A DNA stretch of 64,000 nt from Watersipora subatra (taxonomy: Eukaryota; Bryozoa; Gymnolaemata; Cheilostomatida; Watersiporidae): NCBI RefSeq assembly GCF_963576615.1, contig NC_088715.1, forward strand, positions 60,423,802-60,487,801. The letters are read 5' to 3'. Shown here piece after piece: positions 49,776 to 62,198 of the stretch; the first letter of the stretch is position 1, and every line of letters starts with the position of its first letter. The position numbers were made by a program, and so were the translations under genes. The notes under the pieces are model-generated. The model saw only the letters and a program-made list of their open reading frames with translations. It ran no database searches and was not told the DNA's origin.

Positions 49776-52700
49776 CTTCACGTGAGAGTCCCGGCTGAGG
49801 ACCTACATAAGAGAAATCTGTTGGAGGCTTACACCATCCCCCCTCCTTCTCTACACCCCTAGGTGTTCATAACTAGTCGCCTAACGTTAACAGCCCCAAC
49901 TTGCAACCAGTGAATACAGGCCTGTTCAAATCTACGTATTGGATGCCAGGCTCAAGTCTCCAATACTGTTGCAACAACGCGTGTCATCATGATGTTTACC
50001 TTTTCAAACAATCTCCATATGTAAACTGCAACAAGGCATCATTCAGTAACGAGCAATATTTGGATTGTAACTGCCAGTCTTAATATTAGCAACTATATCA
50101 TCAACTTTTGACACAGTGAGTAACTACGAATATAGCCATTGCCCTGATGGTAGGTTAAAGCTGACTCTTATCTCTGTTTCATCAGAGATATGCATCAACT
50201 AAGGGCATATCAAAGGCCTGACATCGACTGGACTTGTAGGAAGTTAGAAAACTTCGTGTAAATATTAGTTTACACCTAGATGGCGTCACTAACAACATCA
50301 GCTGGCTCTTATGCACAGCGTCAAGACTTTGTGCAATTCATTGAAAGGTCTTTGTTGTTGTTTTAGTAGATTCTACAAAGTAAAGGACGTGCCCTTTAAC
50401 TGTTGTTATAAACTTCTCCAGGATTTAGAGGAACCTTTCATGGTCCTCGTACAAAGCATTTCAGAAGAGCTATATTTGGTAACAGGATCTCTCATCTGTA
50501 TGAAGTTTGCAGTTATTCTCTGTATGCTTGTCTAAGATTTTAGTCCCACAGAGTTTAAACTACACGAAGGTCAAAGCCAATACTTGATAATAAGTGGCTA
50601 TATATACAGATGTGGGTTAGCATTAGGTCCACCTGGTTTTTCCTTCAGGTGAAGCAACCGAGGAATAGCTTTAGATCTGGAACTCCTCACCTTGGACTAT
50701 AAAGATTGAGAGTTTAGCCAGGGTTTCAGTGGTTATAGCTTTAGTTTCTTTCCAACCAGATACCAGATTCCAGAAGATTCTAGAAGGCTACCAAACTAAA
50801 GGGATATAATTGGTCATTAGAGTAAAAGTTGCGACTAAGTAAGTCCAGCATCATTAGCCTAATTTTAACTCATATTTGTAATTTTACACTCCAAGCAAAT
50901 TTAGATCTTGAATTTTTTTAATTCGCAAAGATGAAGAGTAACGCCAATAGTTCATTTGTGGTTCAATTAGTTCAAAGTTCAACGCTTTAAAAAAGTTTGT
51001 TATGCAACAATCAACAAAAACATTGTTCAATTTTGCGCTTTGAATTTACTTTTAAAATAAAAATAGTATGCCTGAAACTGCTTGGATCTTAAGATAAAAT
51101 GTTTTTACAATTGGACGTAACTATTTTCTAGTTTTAGCACTTTGTTCAGACGATCTTTCATAGCACAACCATGAAACAGTGGTGTGGGAAAAAAACTAGA
51201 ACCCTTTGCTGAAAACTAAAATTTTCATTTACAACACTGTTAATCCTTGTGAATTTAGTTGAAAGCCATAAATTATTATATATTAAATTAATCCTCATTT
51301 TGTCCTGATTTTAATACGTAAACCCAAACAGCTGTAACATTATGTCTTCAAATAATTATTTAGGTTAAACTCTGAACTTTTCGGTCTTGTACTGGTCGTA
51401 GACAGCAACAACTACATACATTGTTTGCTTATTTTAAATCATATACGTGATACAACTCGAGTAAAATTTATTGAGAATTAGTAAGAATGTTGTAAATGAG
51501 AATTTTAGTTCTTCAGCAGCTGGTCCAGTTTATTTTGCATACTATTGTATATCTGTTCAGCAACCGCATGTATCATAGCTTGTAGAATGAAGCAAGATCA
51601 GAATGAATTATAATACTAAGTTTGTATAGCAAAAGAAAAAGAGCACAGAACTACCAGTTCAACTCAACTTATTCAAAATGAACACTAGCTACTTTACGTT
51701 GTACCTAACGTAATGCATAGCGTCCAGCCTGACCCTGTATACTAATTGAAAAGCAAGAACCAATGTCACATATACAATTGCGAAAAGCCTCCATATGCAC
51801 AATATGAAATATTCCACATAATTAAAGGTAATTAAAGGTGTTACAAACTTTTGAACTCAAGGAATTTTAAAATTTGGCACTGAAGTTATTGTGGCTGAAC
51901 GCCTTCCTTTAACTTCTTCTTGTCCAATATGTTATACAACTACTGTTTGTTTACTGGGCTTTGCTTGAATGGTTTACTTGTTATTGTTGGAATTGAATTT
52001 GAAAAAAATGTTGTTTATCAAATTAATGATCGCTGACTTTTTTAGCATTGCTGCCCAGAGAGATAGTTCTGGACTATCCTCATCAGCATGATAATTTACA
52101 ATATTTAGCTGTGTTTGCTCAAGTGTCATATAGATACGCTTGTTGTTAGCTTAGCCTTTGCTCTTTACATATGAGCAGAGGAAGCAAAAGTAGTCAAGCA
52201 AATAGTTATTTGTGATAGTAACAGGCTACAGCAGTTTGTTGGTAGATGCCAAAAAAAGCATAAATGCGCCTGCAGTTTTGCGACAGATATGCAGAGGCAA
52301 TGACCACTTCTGAACCCATAGACATCTTCAGACAATGATCAAAGCCCGCTATATGAGGCTTTTAGTCAGAAATTTGCTAAGACACATAAAAGACAAGCCA
52401 CAGCACAAACAAATGTCTGGAGTGACTGGAGAGACAAAGATCATTTGGGTTGGGGTGGTTAGCATTGGAGAGGGAGATGGCTTGCTTTGGCTTTCCTTAT
52501 GTTGTTTGAACACATGTATTACACGCTTTCATTGGCTCAGCTTCTAGAATATCATCCTACTGTTAGGAGACTTTGAATGAGGTAGACTACAAATAAATAT
52601 TTTCAAAATATTACTAATATTCTGTTTGCTATGTAAAATCTTTGGCATGTTTCGTAAGAGGGTCACCAGGTCAAACTTGTTGATGGTCTTGCTTGGTACA

Positions 52701-53693
52701 GATGAACAGTTTTCCAACTATTTGGGAAAGTGTGTCTGCATGATATCAACTGCCTTTGAGTTTCATCAGAAAAATTTTAAGAATTTTTCAAATTCAAACA
52801 TAATTGTTAAGTTGTGTGTATTGGAGGCAATTGAATTAAAATAGTTTAGAAAGTTTCACTGAAATTATATGGAGTTGTCGACTCAACTAATTAAAAAGAT
52901 AACTCCGAACTACTATCTTCAAGTTGCACTGTTCAAGCTAGTAAAAATCTTTGCAGGTAGAGAGCCTCATTTTGTTCTAGAATATTTAATTGTAAATGCT
53001 GTGATTATGAGAGCTAAAAGTCAAGATTACAGTTTGTCATATCTGAGGTCATCGTTCCTTTTTGTGGAAATCTATACTTATACTTGCGTACTCCCAATCA
53101 CATATTCCAGCTCACTACACTTCCAAAAATCACATCACAAAATCCTTGAACATATTGTCTCATTCTAAACTTGCTCGCTTTTGGTGTTTGTGTTACAAGT
53201 TTTCGTGTTCTTATAAAACATTCGCTAATCTTACAGTTTGATGTCTTCAATTAATTGCTGTAAGGTCAAATATGTTTATTTTTTTACTCTGCTTTGTTTT
53301 AAGTTTTCGTTGTAAGTATTTGATGTAAATTAAATGCTGTTAAAGCTCGCTCTACCATAACCAGTAACTGTATATTGAAGATACAAGCATGTGTAAGATG
53401 CTCTGAGCAGTAGGAAAATATTAAGTCAGCAGCAAAAACTTGGAGCAAAAACAAATCATTATGAAAAACAAAACTAATGAACTAATAACCAATAAAAATA
53501 AAGATTGCAAACTATCAGCAATGTTTCATTGCTACATAAAGATTTAAAAGTCAGCTTTAAGCTTTGAAAAATTATTAGATACACCTAAAATCTAAATTTA
53601 GCATGAAATCAAGTATTTTTGGAAAACTAACCAGCTGATGAATCTGTATGTTATAACAAGTTATTTTACAAGTTGTTAATAAATTCTCTAGCT
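49776..53693. other. Intergenic downstream of gene B; no gene seen
   Basis: Includes the 3' untranslated region of gene B at its right end. Plus-strand frames of 60-99 residues (49901-50083, 50311-50535, 52335-52547, 52626-52844, 52869-53168) have no recognisable domain or codon pattern. Confidence 0.4.
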
Positions 53694-53843
53694 TTACACT
53701 TTTGGTAACATTGAGCTTTCAACCTCCTCTTTTTCACTTTCTTCATTTTCCTCATCTCTTTCTTGGCTCACTCTCAATTCAAGACTTTTCCTAGTATCTT
53801 CAGAACTTGTACCTTCTATTCCGGTTTCATTTTTATTTTCTCT
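53694..53843 (-). CDS. Gene B exon 10: acidic C-terminal tail and stop
   Basis: 150 nt, 49 residues and TAA. The tail has long Glu/Lys-rich runs (RDEENEESEKEEVE), unlike the short tail of gene A. Acceptor TTTAG. Confidence 0.82.
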   Translation of the reverse strand, partial: RENKNETGIEGTSSEDTRKSLELRVSQERDEENEESEKEEVESSMLPKV

Positions 53844-56800
53844 CTAAAGTAACAAAGATAATTTCTTTCGCCTTGATGCATAGATAAAGAGACAGCACAA
53901 ATAATAAAATGGACACTTTAAATGAACCTTTGACTTTGTGGATCCAGTATATATGTTCCTAGTAGCACGCTCCTATAACGTAAACTTTCTTTACTATAAT
54001 AAGTGCCGTGTCCACCCTTCCATCAGTCTGGGGCCAAACTAAGATATTTTGAAACAAATTGCTTCACATGGGTATTGAATTCGTATATTTCATTTAACAA
54101 ACCAGCGAGCTAACCGCTACATCTTTCGGCGGGCTTCTTGTAGCATTAAAAAATAATTATGCACAGGCTGATTACGCATGAAGATCTCTCACAGTGCACA
54201 AGACTGCCAATGTACTGGTTCCACATAACATAAATAACTTATGTTAAGTTTTTGCTTCGTATTACGTAAATGAATTTCATATAACATAAAGCATGAAGTC
54301 GGTGCAAGTTATCAAATTTAATTTGAATAACGAGAGTCCCATAGCCTTAAAAATATTGTTTTCTCTCATGCCGCTCCAAGAGAAAATAATGCATAAGATT
54401 ATCTCTATTATATATACGAGTACTCTGGCAGTCTATTTTACTGTGAGAAATCATCAGGAGTGGTGATAAAGTACAGAGAATAAGTAGCTGCACAAGTATT
54501 CAGAAGTACCTAAAAGTGGTCAATCCTTCGTTTTTTCGTGACTTCATTCTATCGTTGTCTGCCATCTTTATGGACAAATTTTATCGTTAAAAACACGAAA
54601 CTTCTGCAATTTATTATTGCAAACAATACTTTTGTTTGCAAATTTTTATTGTAGTATCAAAACAACACCGAAAAATACTATCAATCAAGAGAATGACGAT
54701 CGTTTTCTACAAAGATGGCGGCTTTTTTGTGGACAAGCGCATGTGCAAACAGGGTGATGATGTCAAAAATAATGATGGATTGGTGCAGCTGTTTGTCTCA
54801 ATTGTTTAAGCTGGATGTCAAAAGAGGGGTCTCATTTAAAGCATTCTTTTATTCTGACCTCTAACTCTAGCTTTGGACAAACTGATGGACAGACAGACAT
54901 CGCTCTCATTATTTTGAAGATATATTTTTTTCACTTTATTTTAAACAAACAACATGTATTTTTTAGCAAGTACCTTTACCTTGTTGTCGAGAAAAGAATG
55001 AGAACTTCAATCTAAATTGGCATTGAAAGTGTACACTCACTTTAACTTAACATATAATTACGGTAAGCACAAATCCTAAACCAAGTAAAAATGAGAAAAA
55101 AAGAAAAAGTGTTCGACACAAACCAATAATATTACAATTATTGTAAACTCAGTAAATTAAAGTCAAGTCTAGTTTTTTATTTGATGGACTATAGAGGGGA
55201 GCTGGGGAAGATCTTAGAAAAGATTAAGCAATTTACAGGTATTTTACTGTTCATCTAATGTAAAATCTGTATAACGTAAAAATTCCCAGAACAGATTACT
55301 TACATTGTAAGAGCATCTACTGCACTCAAAATTGCACAATATTCTTACAAAAACAAACGTAAGAAAAACTATAAAACTTGTTTAAAAATTCAAAATTTTG
55401 TTATTGTTTGATATATGAAGTTTTTAAGTGACATACCCGACTCAAGATCTTCTGTCGGATCAAGTATATGGGCAGAATTATGTAGAATGGCCAGTACGCC
55501 AGCATTGCTGAAGCTACTGGAAGAATTATAGCCAAGTCGGTGTCAGGTTGTTCAGTTAGAGACTGTACTACCACAACGCACACGGCAGCGTTTTGCATCC
55601 CAGTTTCTAATGAGATGGTCTACAAAAATATAGAACATCCTCAAAGCAACAGAATCTGTGAGCAGAATAAATCAGTGTAGTTTATCAAAAGGCTGGTTGT
55701 TCTAATATTTCATACTATGAGATAGAACTCCAGATTGCATGAAAGATGAAAAAGCAAGAATAAAACAATATATAATGACTTTTCAATGTTTGCAAAGAGA
55801 ATGGTTACCGAAATTACCATTGTAAAATTGATACAAGCATTCAGTTGAATTTATTTTTAGCTATCTCATAAAAATGCATATACAGGTACATCCTCATACA
55901 AGTACATTTTGCCAATCTTTGTTCATTTATTGTAACAACAGCAAAAATTAAACTTGCAAATCATTTGGTTTGTAAAACATTTGTTGGAATGTTCTTTGCT
56001 CAAACAGTCAAACATCCAAGTTCAAAGGTCAATAGACTTATTAAAGCTTGCTAAGTTTTATATCTTTTATTTGATTTTAATATGAATTCAGCTAAATGAT
56101 TAACTCACTGACTGAATCTCTAAAACAATTTGATCAAATACATAAAAGTGGTTGCATTTTGACAGCATTTCCCGGTACAAATATGCATGTCTTTAAGATG
56201 GCAGGTTTACCTTTATTAGCTTCCAATCAAAGCGGCACAGCCAGGCAAAGATTCCTCCCAAAAGAAATCCTCCATATGACAGCATACAAGCTGAGGCTAC
56301 CATTTTTCCATCGAGTGCAGGGAACATGTAGCGGTTGACATAGATGGCAACAGTCAGGAAGTATATGATGACAGTTATAAACATTACCTGTCAAGCACAT
56401 TCAGGTAAATGACACACCTAATAATAATATGCTCTTAAAATGGTCTCTTATTAAGTATGTTGATAAATATTATCAAATCTTGTTAAATATTAATAAATAT
56501 TATTAAATGTTATTAAATACTGGTACGCTGGCCGTCCCACGACCATGGGTGATCACCATGTGTGGTTAACTATATGCTCAATTACTCTAACCCACGCAAA
56601 GTTTTGTGATGAACTTGAAATGCCCCAATCAGCTGAGAATGCTACACTTGTGTAGTTTTATGAATTACCTAACTGGTCATCGTAAAAGATAATTATTGTC
56701 TAGAGATATGTCATTTTACTAAGTTTCTATCAGATGGCAACATGACCTCTTAGCCACTCAACCACCCAGCCACTCAGCCACCCAGCCACCCGACCACCCG

Positions 56801-59800
56801 GCCACCCAGCCACTTGACCACATAGCCATGTGGTCCCATGGCCACTCGGTCAACATTTCCCTTTTTGCTACTAATATAAGTCTAAGAGGGTGATCATTAG
56901 CCAGAATGTCTTGCCCAAAAACACATTTTATTGTCAAGCTCCTCTATACATTTAGGCAAGTGGTGAAATAGAGAACGGTCTCACATACACGGTATTATTT
57001 CATGGGTAAATATTCACAACACTCTGCAACTGCCATTGGTAAATATACTCTACGCAAAGGACTAGTGCCTTATCTGTTGTACTAGCTTAGAGAATTTTTT
57101 TGCAGATTGCCAAAGTTGAAAAGTATAACAACTAAAACACTTGGAAATATAATAGTAGGATCACAGCTAGAAACAATATATCACCAAGACGCTGCTGAAT
57201 TCACCACAACTAGAAACAGAATACTACCAGGACACTGCTAGATTCACCATAGCTAGAAACAGAATGCTACCAGGTTATTACTAGATTCACCACAACTAGA
57301 AACATTGTGACAAGAAGCTGTTCGATTCCCTTTGACACAGCATTCTTAAAGTCGTCTTAGTAGAAGTTTTAGTTTTTAAAATTTGACTTCAAAACATGAA
57401 ATCTCACCCTGGCATCTCCAATATTAATTAAACCAGCTATCTAAAGTACTTTGTTTGAATGATCTTTTACTGTATTAAAACCGGATTATGTGTTTAATTA
57501 AAATACTATTCTCTGTTAATAAAGTGGACATTAGATGGAAATTCGTTAAAGGATAATAGTGATAATACATTTAAAATAATTTTTCGAAGTTGCATGCAAT
57601 TTTTTCATACCATATATTCATATGTAAGCTAAAAATAGCTGAAAGCCTGTAATTATCAATCATGTACAAAACAAGGATATAAACCATGAAAGATCTCAAA
57701 ACCTTTAATTGAAGTATAATAAACATTTAGCATAGGTAAAGTAGGAAGATGCAAAGATTTGGAAAGATCATTCGTTGAAATGAGATATTCAGGAATATGA
57801 TGCAGGTTTGCAATTAGTCAAAGTGCTCTTTTTTGCAATGAAAATAAATCATTTGTGATTTATTTTTTATTTCAAGTATATTTTATGCCTTATTGCGTAT
57901 CCTCAGAAAGCTAGTAATTGCATGTTTAAGATTTAAATATATGATGCTTACCTTGAGCCATTTCATGATAAACCTGGCCACTTTAGGAAGCTTATATTTA
58001 ATTAAAACACCGATGGCCAGTGGCACAATCATGACTACAAGACTTTGAAGGATGTTCACAAACGGAAGCTTAATCTTTTCTATGCCATCGTCAGCAGGAA
58101 TGGTGGTTCCCAGAGTAAACAACCATAGAGGCAGCATTCCTACAGCAGAATATAACTCTGAGGTTGCTACTCCGAAAGTTACTGCTAAAAATTCTATATA
58201 ATATAGTGTTGGGCAACATAACATACCATACATTACTATAATATATCATATTATATAACATTATTTCATATAATATGATATAGGATAATATCATAAAGTA
58301 TAATATGGTATATAAAGTTTTTATGGTTTTTTCTTGAAGCATGTACGTACATGTAGATGTACGTAAAGGTTGTTGTACATACATGTAAAAATAGGTACAT
58401 GGAGAATGTAAGTCTTTTAGAAATGTTATGCTTTCTTCTTTAATTTGTTGTTGCTTGCTTTCAATCCAGCAGTGGCCAATTCAGTTAATTTCAATTAACT
58501 TCTTTATTAAAATTTAAAATTTTAGCTACTCCACAGTTTATAAGTTTTCCCTACATGCTGTAGTTGATTGTTTCACCATGATAGCCTTAGTTCTATATTT
58601 TAGTAGATGTTCAAGGTGATCCACAATCTTGATATGCTTTTTGGCCCGCCACCACCAGAAGCTGTTCTGAGGGTCAACTCTCAGCCCTGATAACTATGCC
58701 ACTTCTGGTCACATACCGTAGTCAGCCTATTCATATATGTTATTACAGGCCAGACCTTACAGGTTGCCTGTTTTAAGGAGAAATTTATATTAATGAATTT
58801 TTTGAGATTGTCTTCCTATCCATTTAATTTTAATAGTTTTCTTTTTTTGAAATTCCTATCATTACTGTTCTTTCTATTAACACACAGCACTATCATGTTC
58901 ATTATCCTACAAGAAATCACTTTGTATTCTATTCTGCTACTGTCTTACCTAGGCTGGCGACAGTGCTCAAGGTCGTCATAGTGACACTGATTGACAGGTC
59001 TCCATTGAACAACTTTGAATAAACATTACTAAGGGTGCCACCCGGAGAGCACCCCATGGTAAAGAATCCTAAAGCTTTACCTCCTGTGAATCCCATAAGC
59101 ATTATCACACCGTAGGCAATCTGCAAGTAATAACACAAGACTTGTATTAGTGCTGAGTCATGGTGACCTAGCATATTTTAGTAGAGTTTAGAAGACCAGC
59201 AGATGGAACAGCTTTCGATATGAGAGTTTGTTGCTAGAAGACGGATGGGTAGGGCCAGCATTTGCACCATTCAACAAAATTCAAACACAACATGGCAGTA
59301 CAGTGGAACCTCATCGCTCGACCAGGATTCGGTCCATTTCGGTAGTTGAGCACCTGTTTGTTCGAATGTTGAAACCCATTTCTGATCAAAAACAATGGTA
59401 CGTATTTTAATCTTTTTCACGTTTATTTTAATTTTTTTCAGATTTAAATTTAAAACATCTGAGAAAAATATATAAAATATTGGAACCCATTACTAAGGGC
59501 TAAAGCAACACAAAAAAGAAAAACTGGCAAGAATTACTTTAATGAACTGAATTACTTCGCTCATTGTCTGTGTAGAATAGATAATCAAATGGTCGAGAAG
59601 AGTAGTGAAGTGCATTTGGCTCGATTCAAAATGCTTTGAGCCTCGAAAACCTGTTCAAATTCAGGTGCATTTTTTACACGATATTTTTGGTTGAACAGCA
59701 AGTTTTTCAAGCAAAGAGGAGAATGAGCTGTATATGCTTTTTAACAGGCCATAACATGTTATATAACATCTCCAATGTGCAAGTTGACTTGTCATATTTT

Positions 59801-62128
59801 AAATAGTTAAAAAAGATTTAAATATATTTAGTAAATTTAGTGTGCACTGTAGAATGTGTTTATGCATAACATTAGATGAATAGAGATGTAGATTTTATGA
59901 CTTGTACAAACATATCATTTTTAGTCTAGATTCATCACACAGAATTTAAAATAAACTTTGACACTTTATTTGAAGCGATATGTAAGTCTGACTTCAGTTT
60001 CTAAAATCTTAGAAGTGTGCTAGGTCTTAAAATTTCAACTAGTATTTCAAAATTCTGTAAACTCATTATAACTACATGTAGATACGATGTAGTGGTACTG
60101 CAGATTCTGTCTGGTAAAACCTTTAGAATCAGAATTGGTTTTATCAATGCGTAAAGATGTTTTCACATCTTTAAAAAATGTCTCAATTCAATTCTCATCA
60201 AGGAACTAACAATTGGATTTCTAATTCTTTTCTGTCATAGATGGTGTAAAAATCAATTCAGTTCGGTGTTTAAACACAAAACACCGCAATTCACTTCTCA
60301 ATTCGTCAGCTATCCTAACTTAAATCAATTGGTTTAATTCACACAAATAGACAAAATCAATTCTTAATCAATTCTTTTCAAAAATTGACATATGGCATTC
60401 CAATAGATTGTCATAGGCTGAAATTATAATAAAGCTACTCATTGGCAATGAGTAGCTTTATTATAATTTCAACTTATAGGAGTATTTTATATTATTCACA
60501 CTCACCAGCGGCATAATGGTAAACTGTGATATCAGTGCTATAATAGGAGCCTTAGGTCTCCTCAAGTTTTCTTTGATCACTTGGAAGTCCAGGTCGGTGC
60601 CCATGGCCAGCATTATTAAAATAGCCTAACAAGCAACAAAAATGACACTATGAGAAAAGCAGTAACAAAACACAAGGCCTGGAAATAAATGTATAGTATA
60701 TGCTGAGTTAGTGTATAAATACTAAGATAGTTCATATATACTGGCTAGTGATTACATCTATGGCATGTGTCGGTAGCAAAACTATGAGACGTTTTAAAAC
60801 TTGGAAGTTGTTTGCTCCCTATTTTGATAAAACTCAATATTCGTTTTGGTACGTCCATAAGCAAGCCTGATCTATCATTTAGAGAGAAGTTACATAGGAA
60901 AACAGGGTGTGATATAGAATTTAAAATTAAATTCAGCTAGGGTATGGCCAGCATGTTCATGTCAAGGTTGTGTCAGTCATCTAATCATGCCGGACCATTT
61001 GGTTGGCAATCAAAAATAATATCCTAATGCTCAAAAGTTTATCATACAAACTGAAGAGAATAGCTAATTTTCTTTCATTGACATTTTAACTGCACAGCTC
61101 CGTGCTAACACTTCAGGCTAGAGAGTTGTCAATTTGTACTCAAGTTCTTGGTGTTCTGCACCACTGTTTAAATCACGATTAGTCAAGGGAACTTAAATGG
61201 TGGCAGAGAATATATTTGTGTAGTGGCAGGAGCCTCCAGGAGCCTCCAGCTACAGCCGATTAATATCCTAGACTCTTAAGGCTGTTTCGCACTATATAGT
61301 TGTAATTCGGAGTTGTCCTTTCGACGATTATTTATCTACTATGAGCACCGTAAGCCAATGGCATCGTCAAGGCAATGTGGACTGCTGCTGTCAAACATTT
61401 CTGATAGTTCGCCGAGCATCTAGGACAGCCTATGCAACGTACACCTCTTCGGCGATGGGGATTGGCCGTCATGATTAGCTCGACATATATTTTCTTTCAT
61501 GACAGCTCCTACGGGACTTGCTGCGACTGCATTTTATGATGTGAACACTAATTCATGGACTGTTCGATGATGTAAAGGCAAAACGGTTTGTTATAGTGTA
61601 ACATTGTTATCAGAAACGATCACCAAAGTATTTTTGGATTAACACGGACTTGCGGCAATACAGTGTGAATCTGTATTATGTATAAGAACTTAGTCTAGTG
61701 AACATGAAAAGATAACAATTAACTCATATTATCTAAATCATTTACTGCAATATGAGATTATGCTGATGTTCCTTAGCTGCGATTAATATGACCTTTGATG
61801 AACCTTGGAAGAGCTTGTTAGCTTCATGTTTTCTAGCACCAACTATTAAAAGCCATCTGAATTCAGCAAACTAAGAATTCAAGAACTAAAATTAAGCCTT
61901 GCTGACATCAACTTGAGACTTACCCAGATGACAACAGAGATGTCATACATAGTGTCCAGAGGATGACGCTGTCGTATGCATCGGAGAGTCATGCTGCCGA
62001 TAAACATATTTTCACTATTGTTGTCGAAGGCAGCGTAAAACTTTAAACTTGAATAGCCAATGTAGACAGGGGTAACTGTTGAAGAAAAAAATGCTAAAGG
62101 TCAAGTTTTCCAACGGTATATAAATTAC

Positions 62129-62198
<70 letters not shown>

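Noticed and set aside
52335..53168. Cluster of plus-strand frames as a possible plus-strand gene
   Set aside because: No splice sites connect them sensibly, and none shows a domain.
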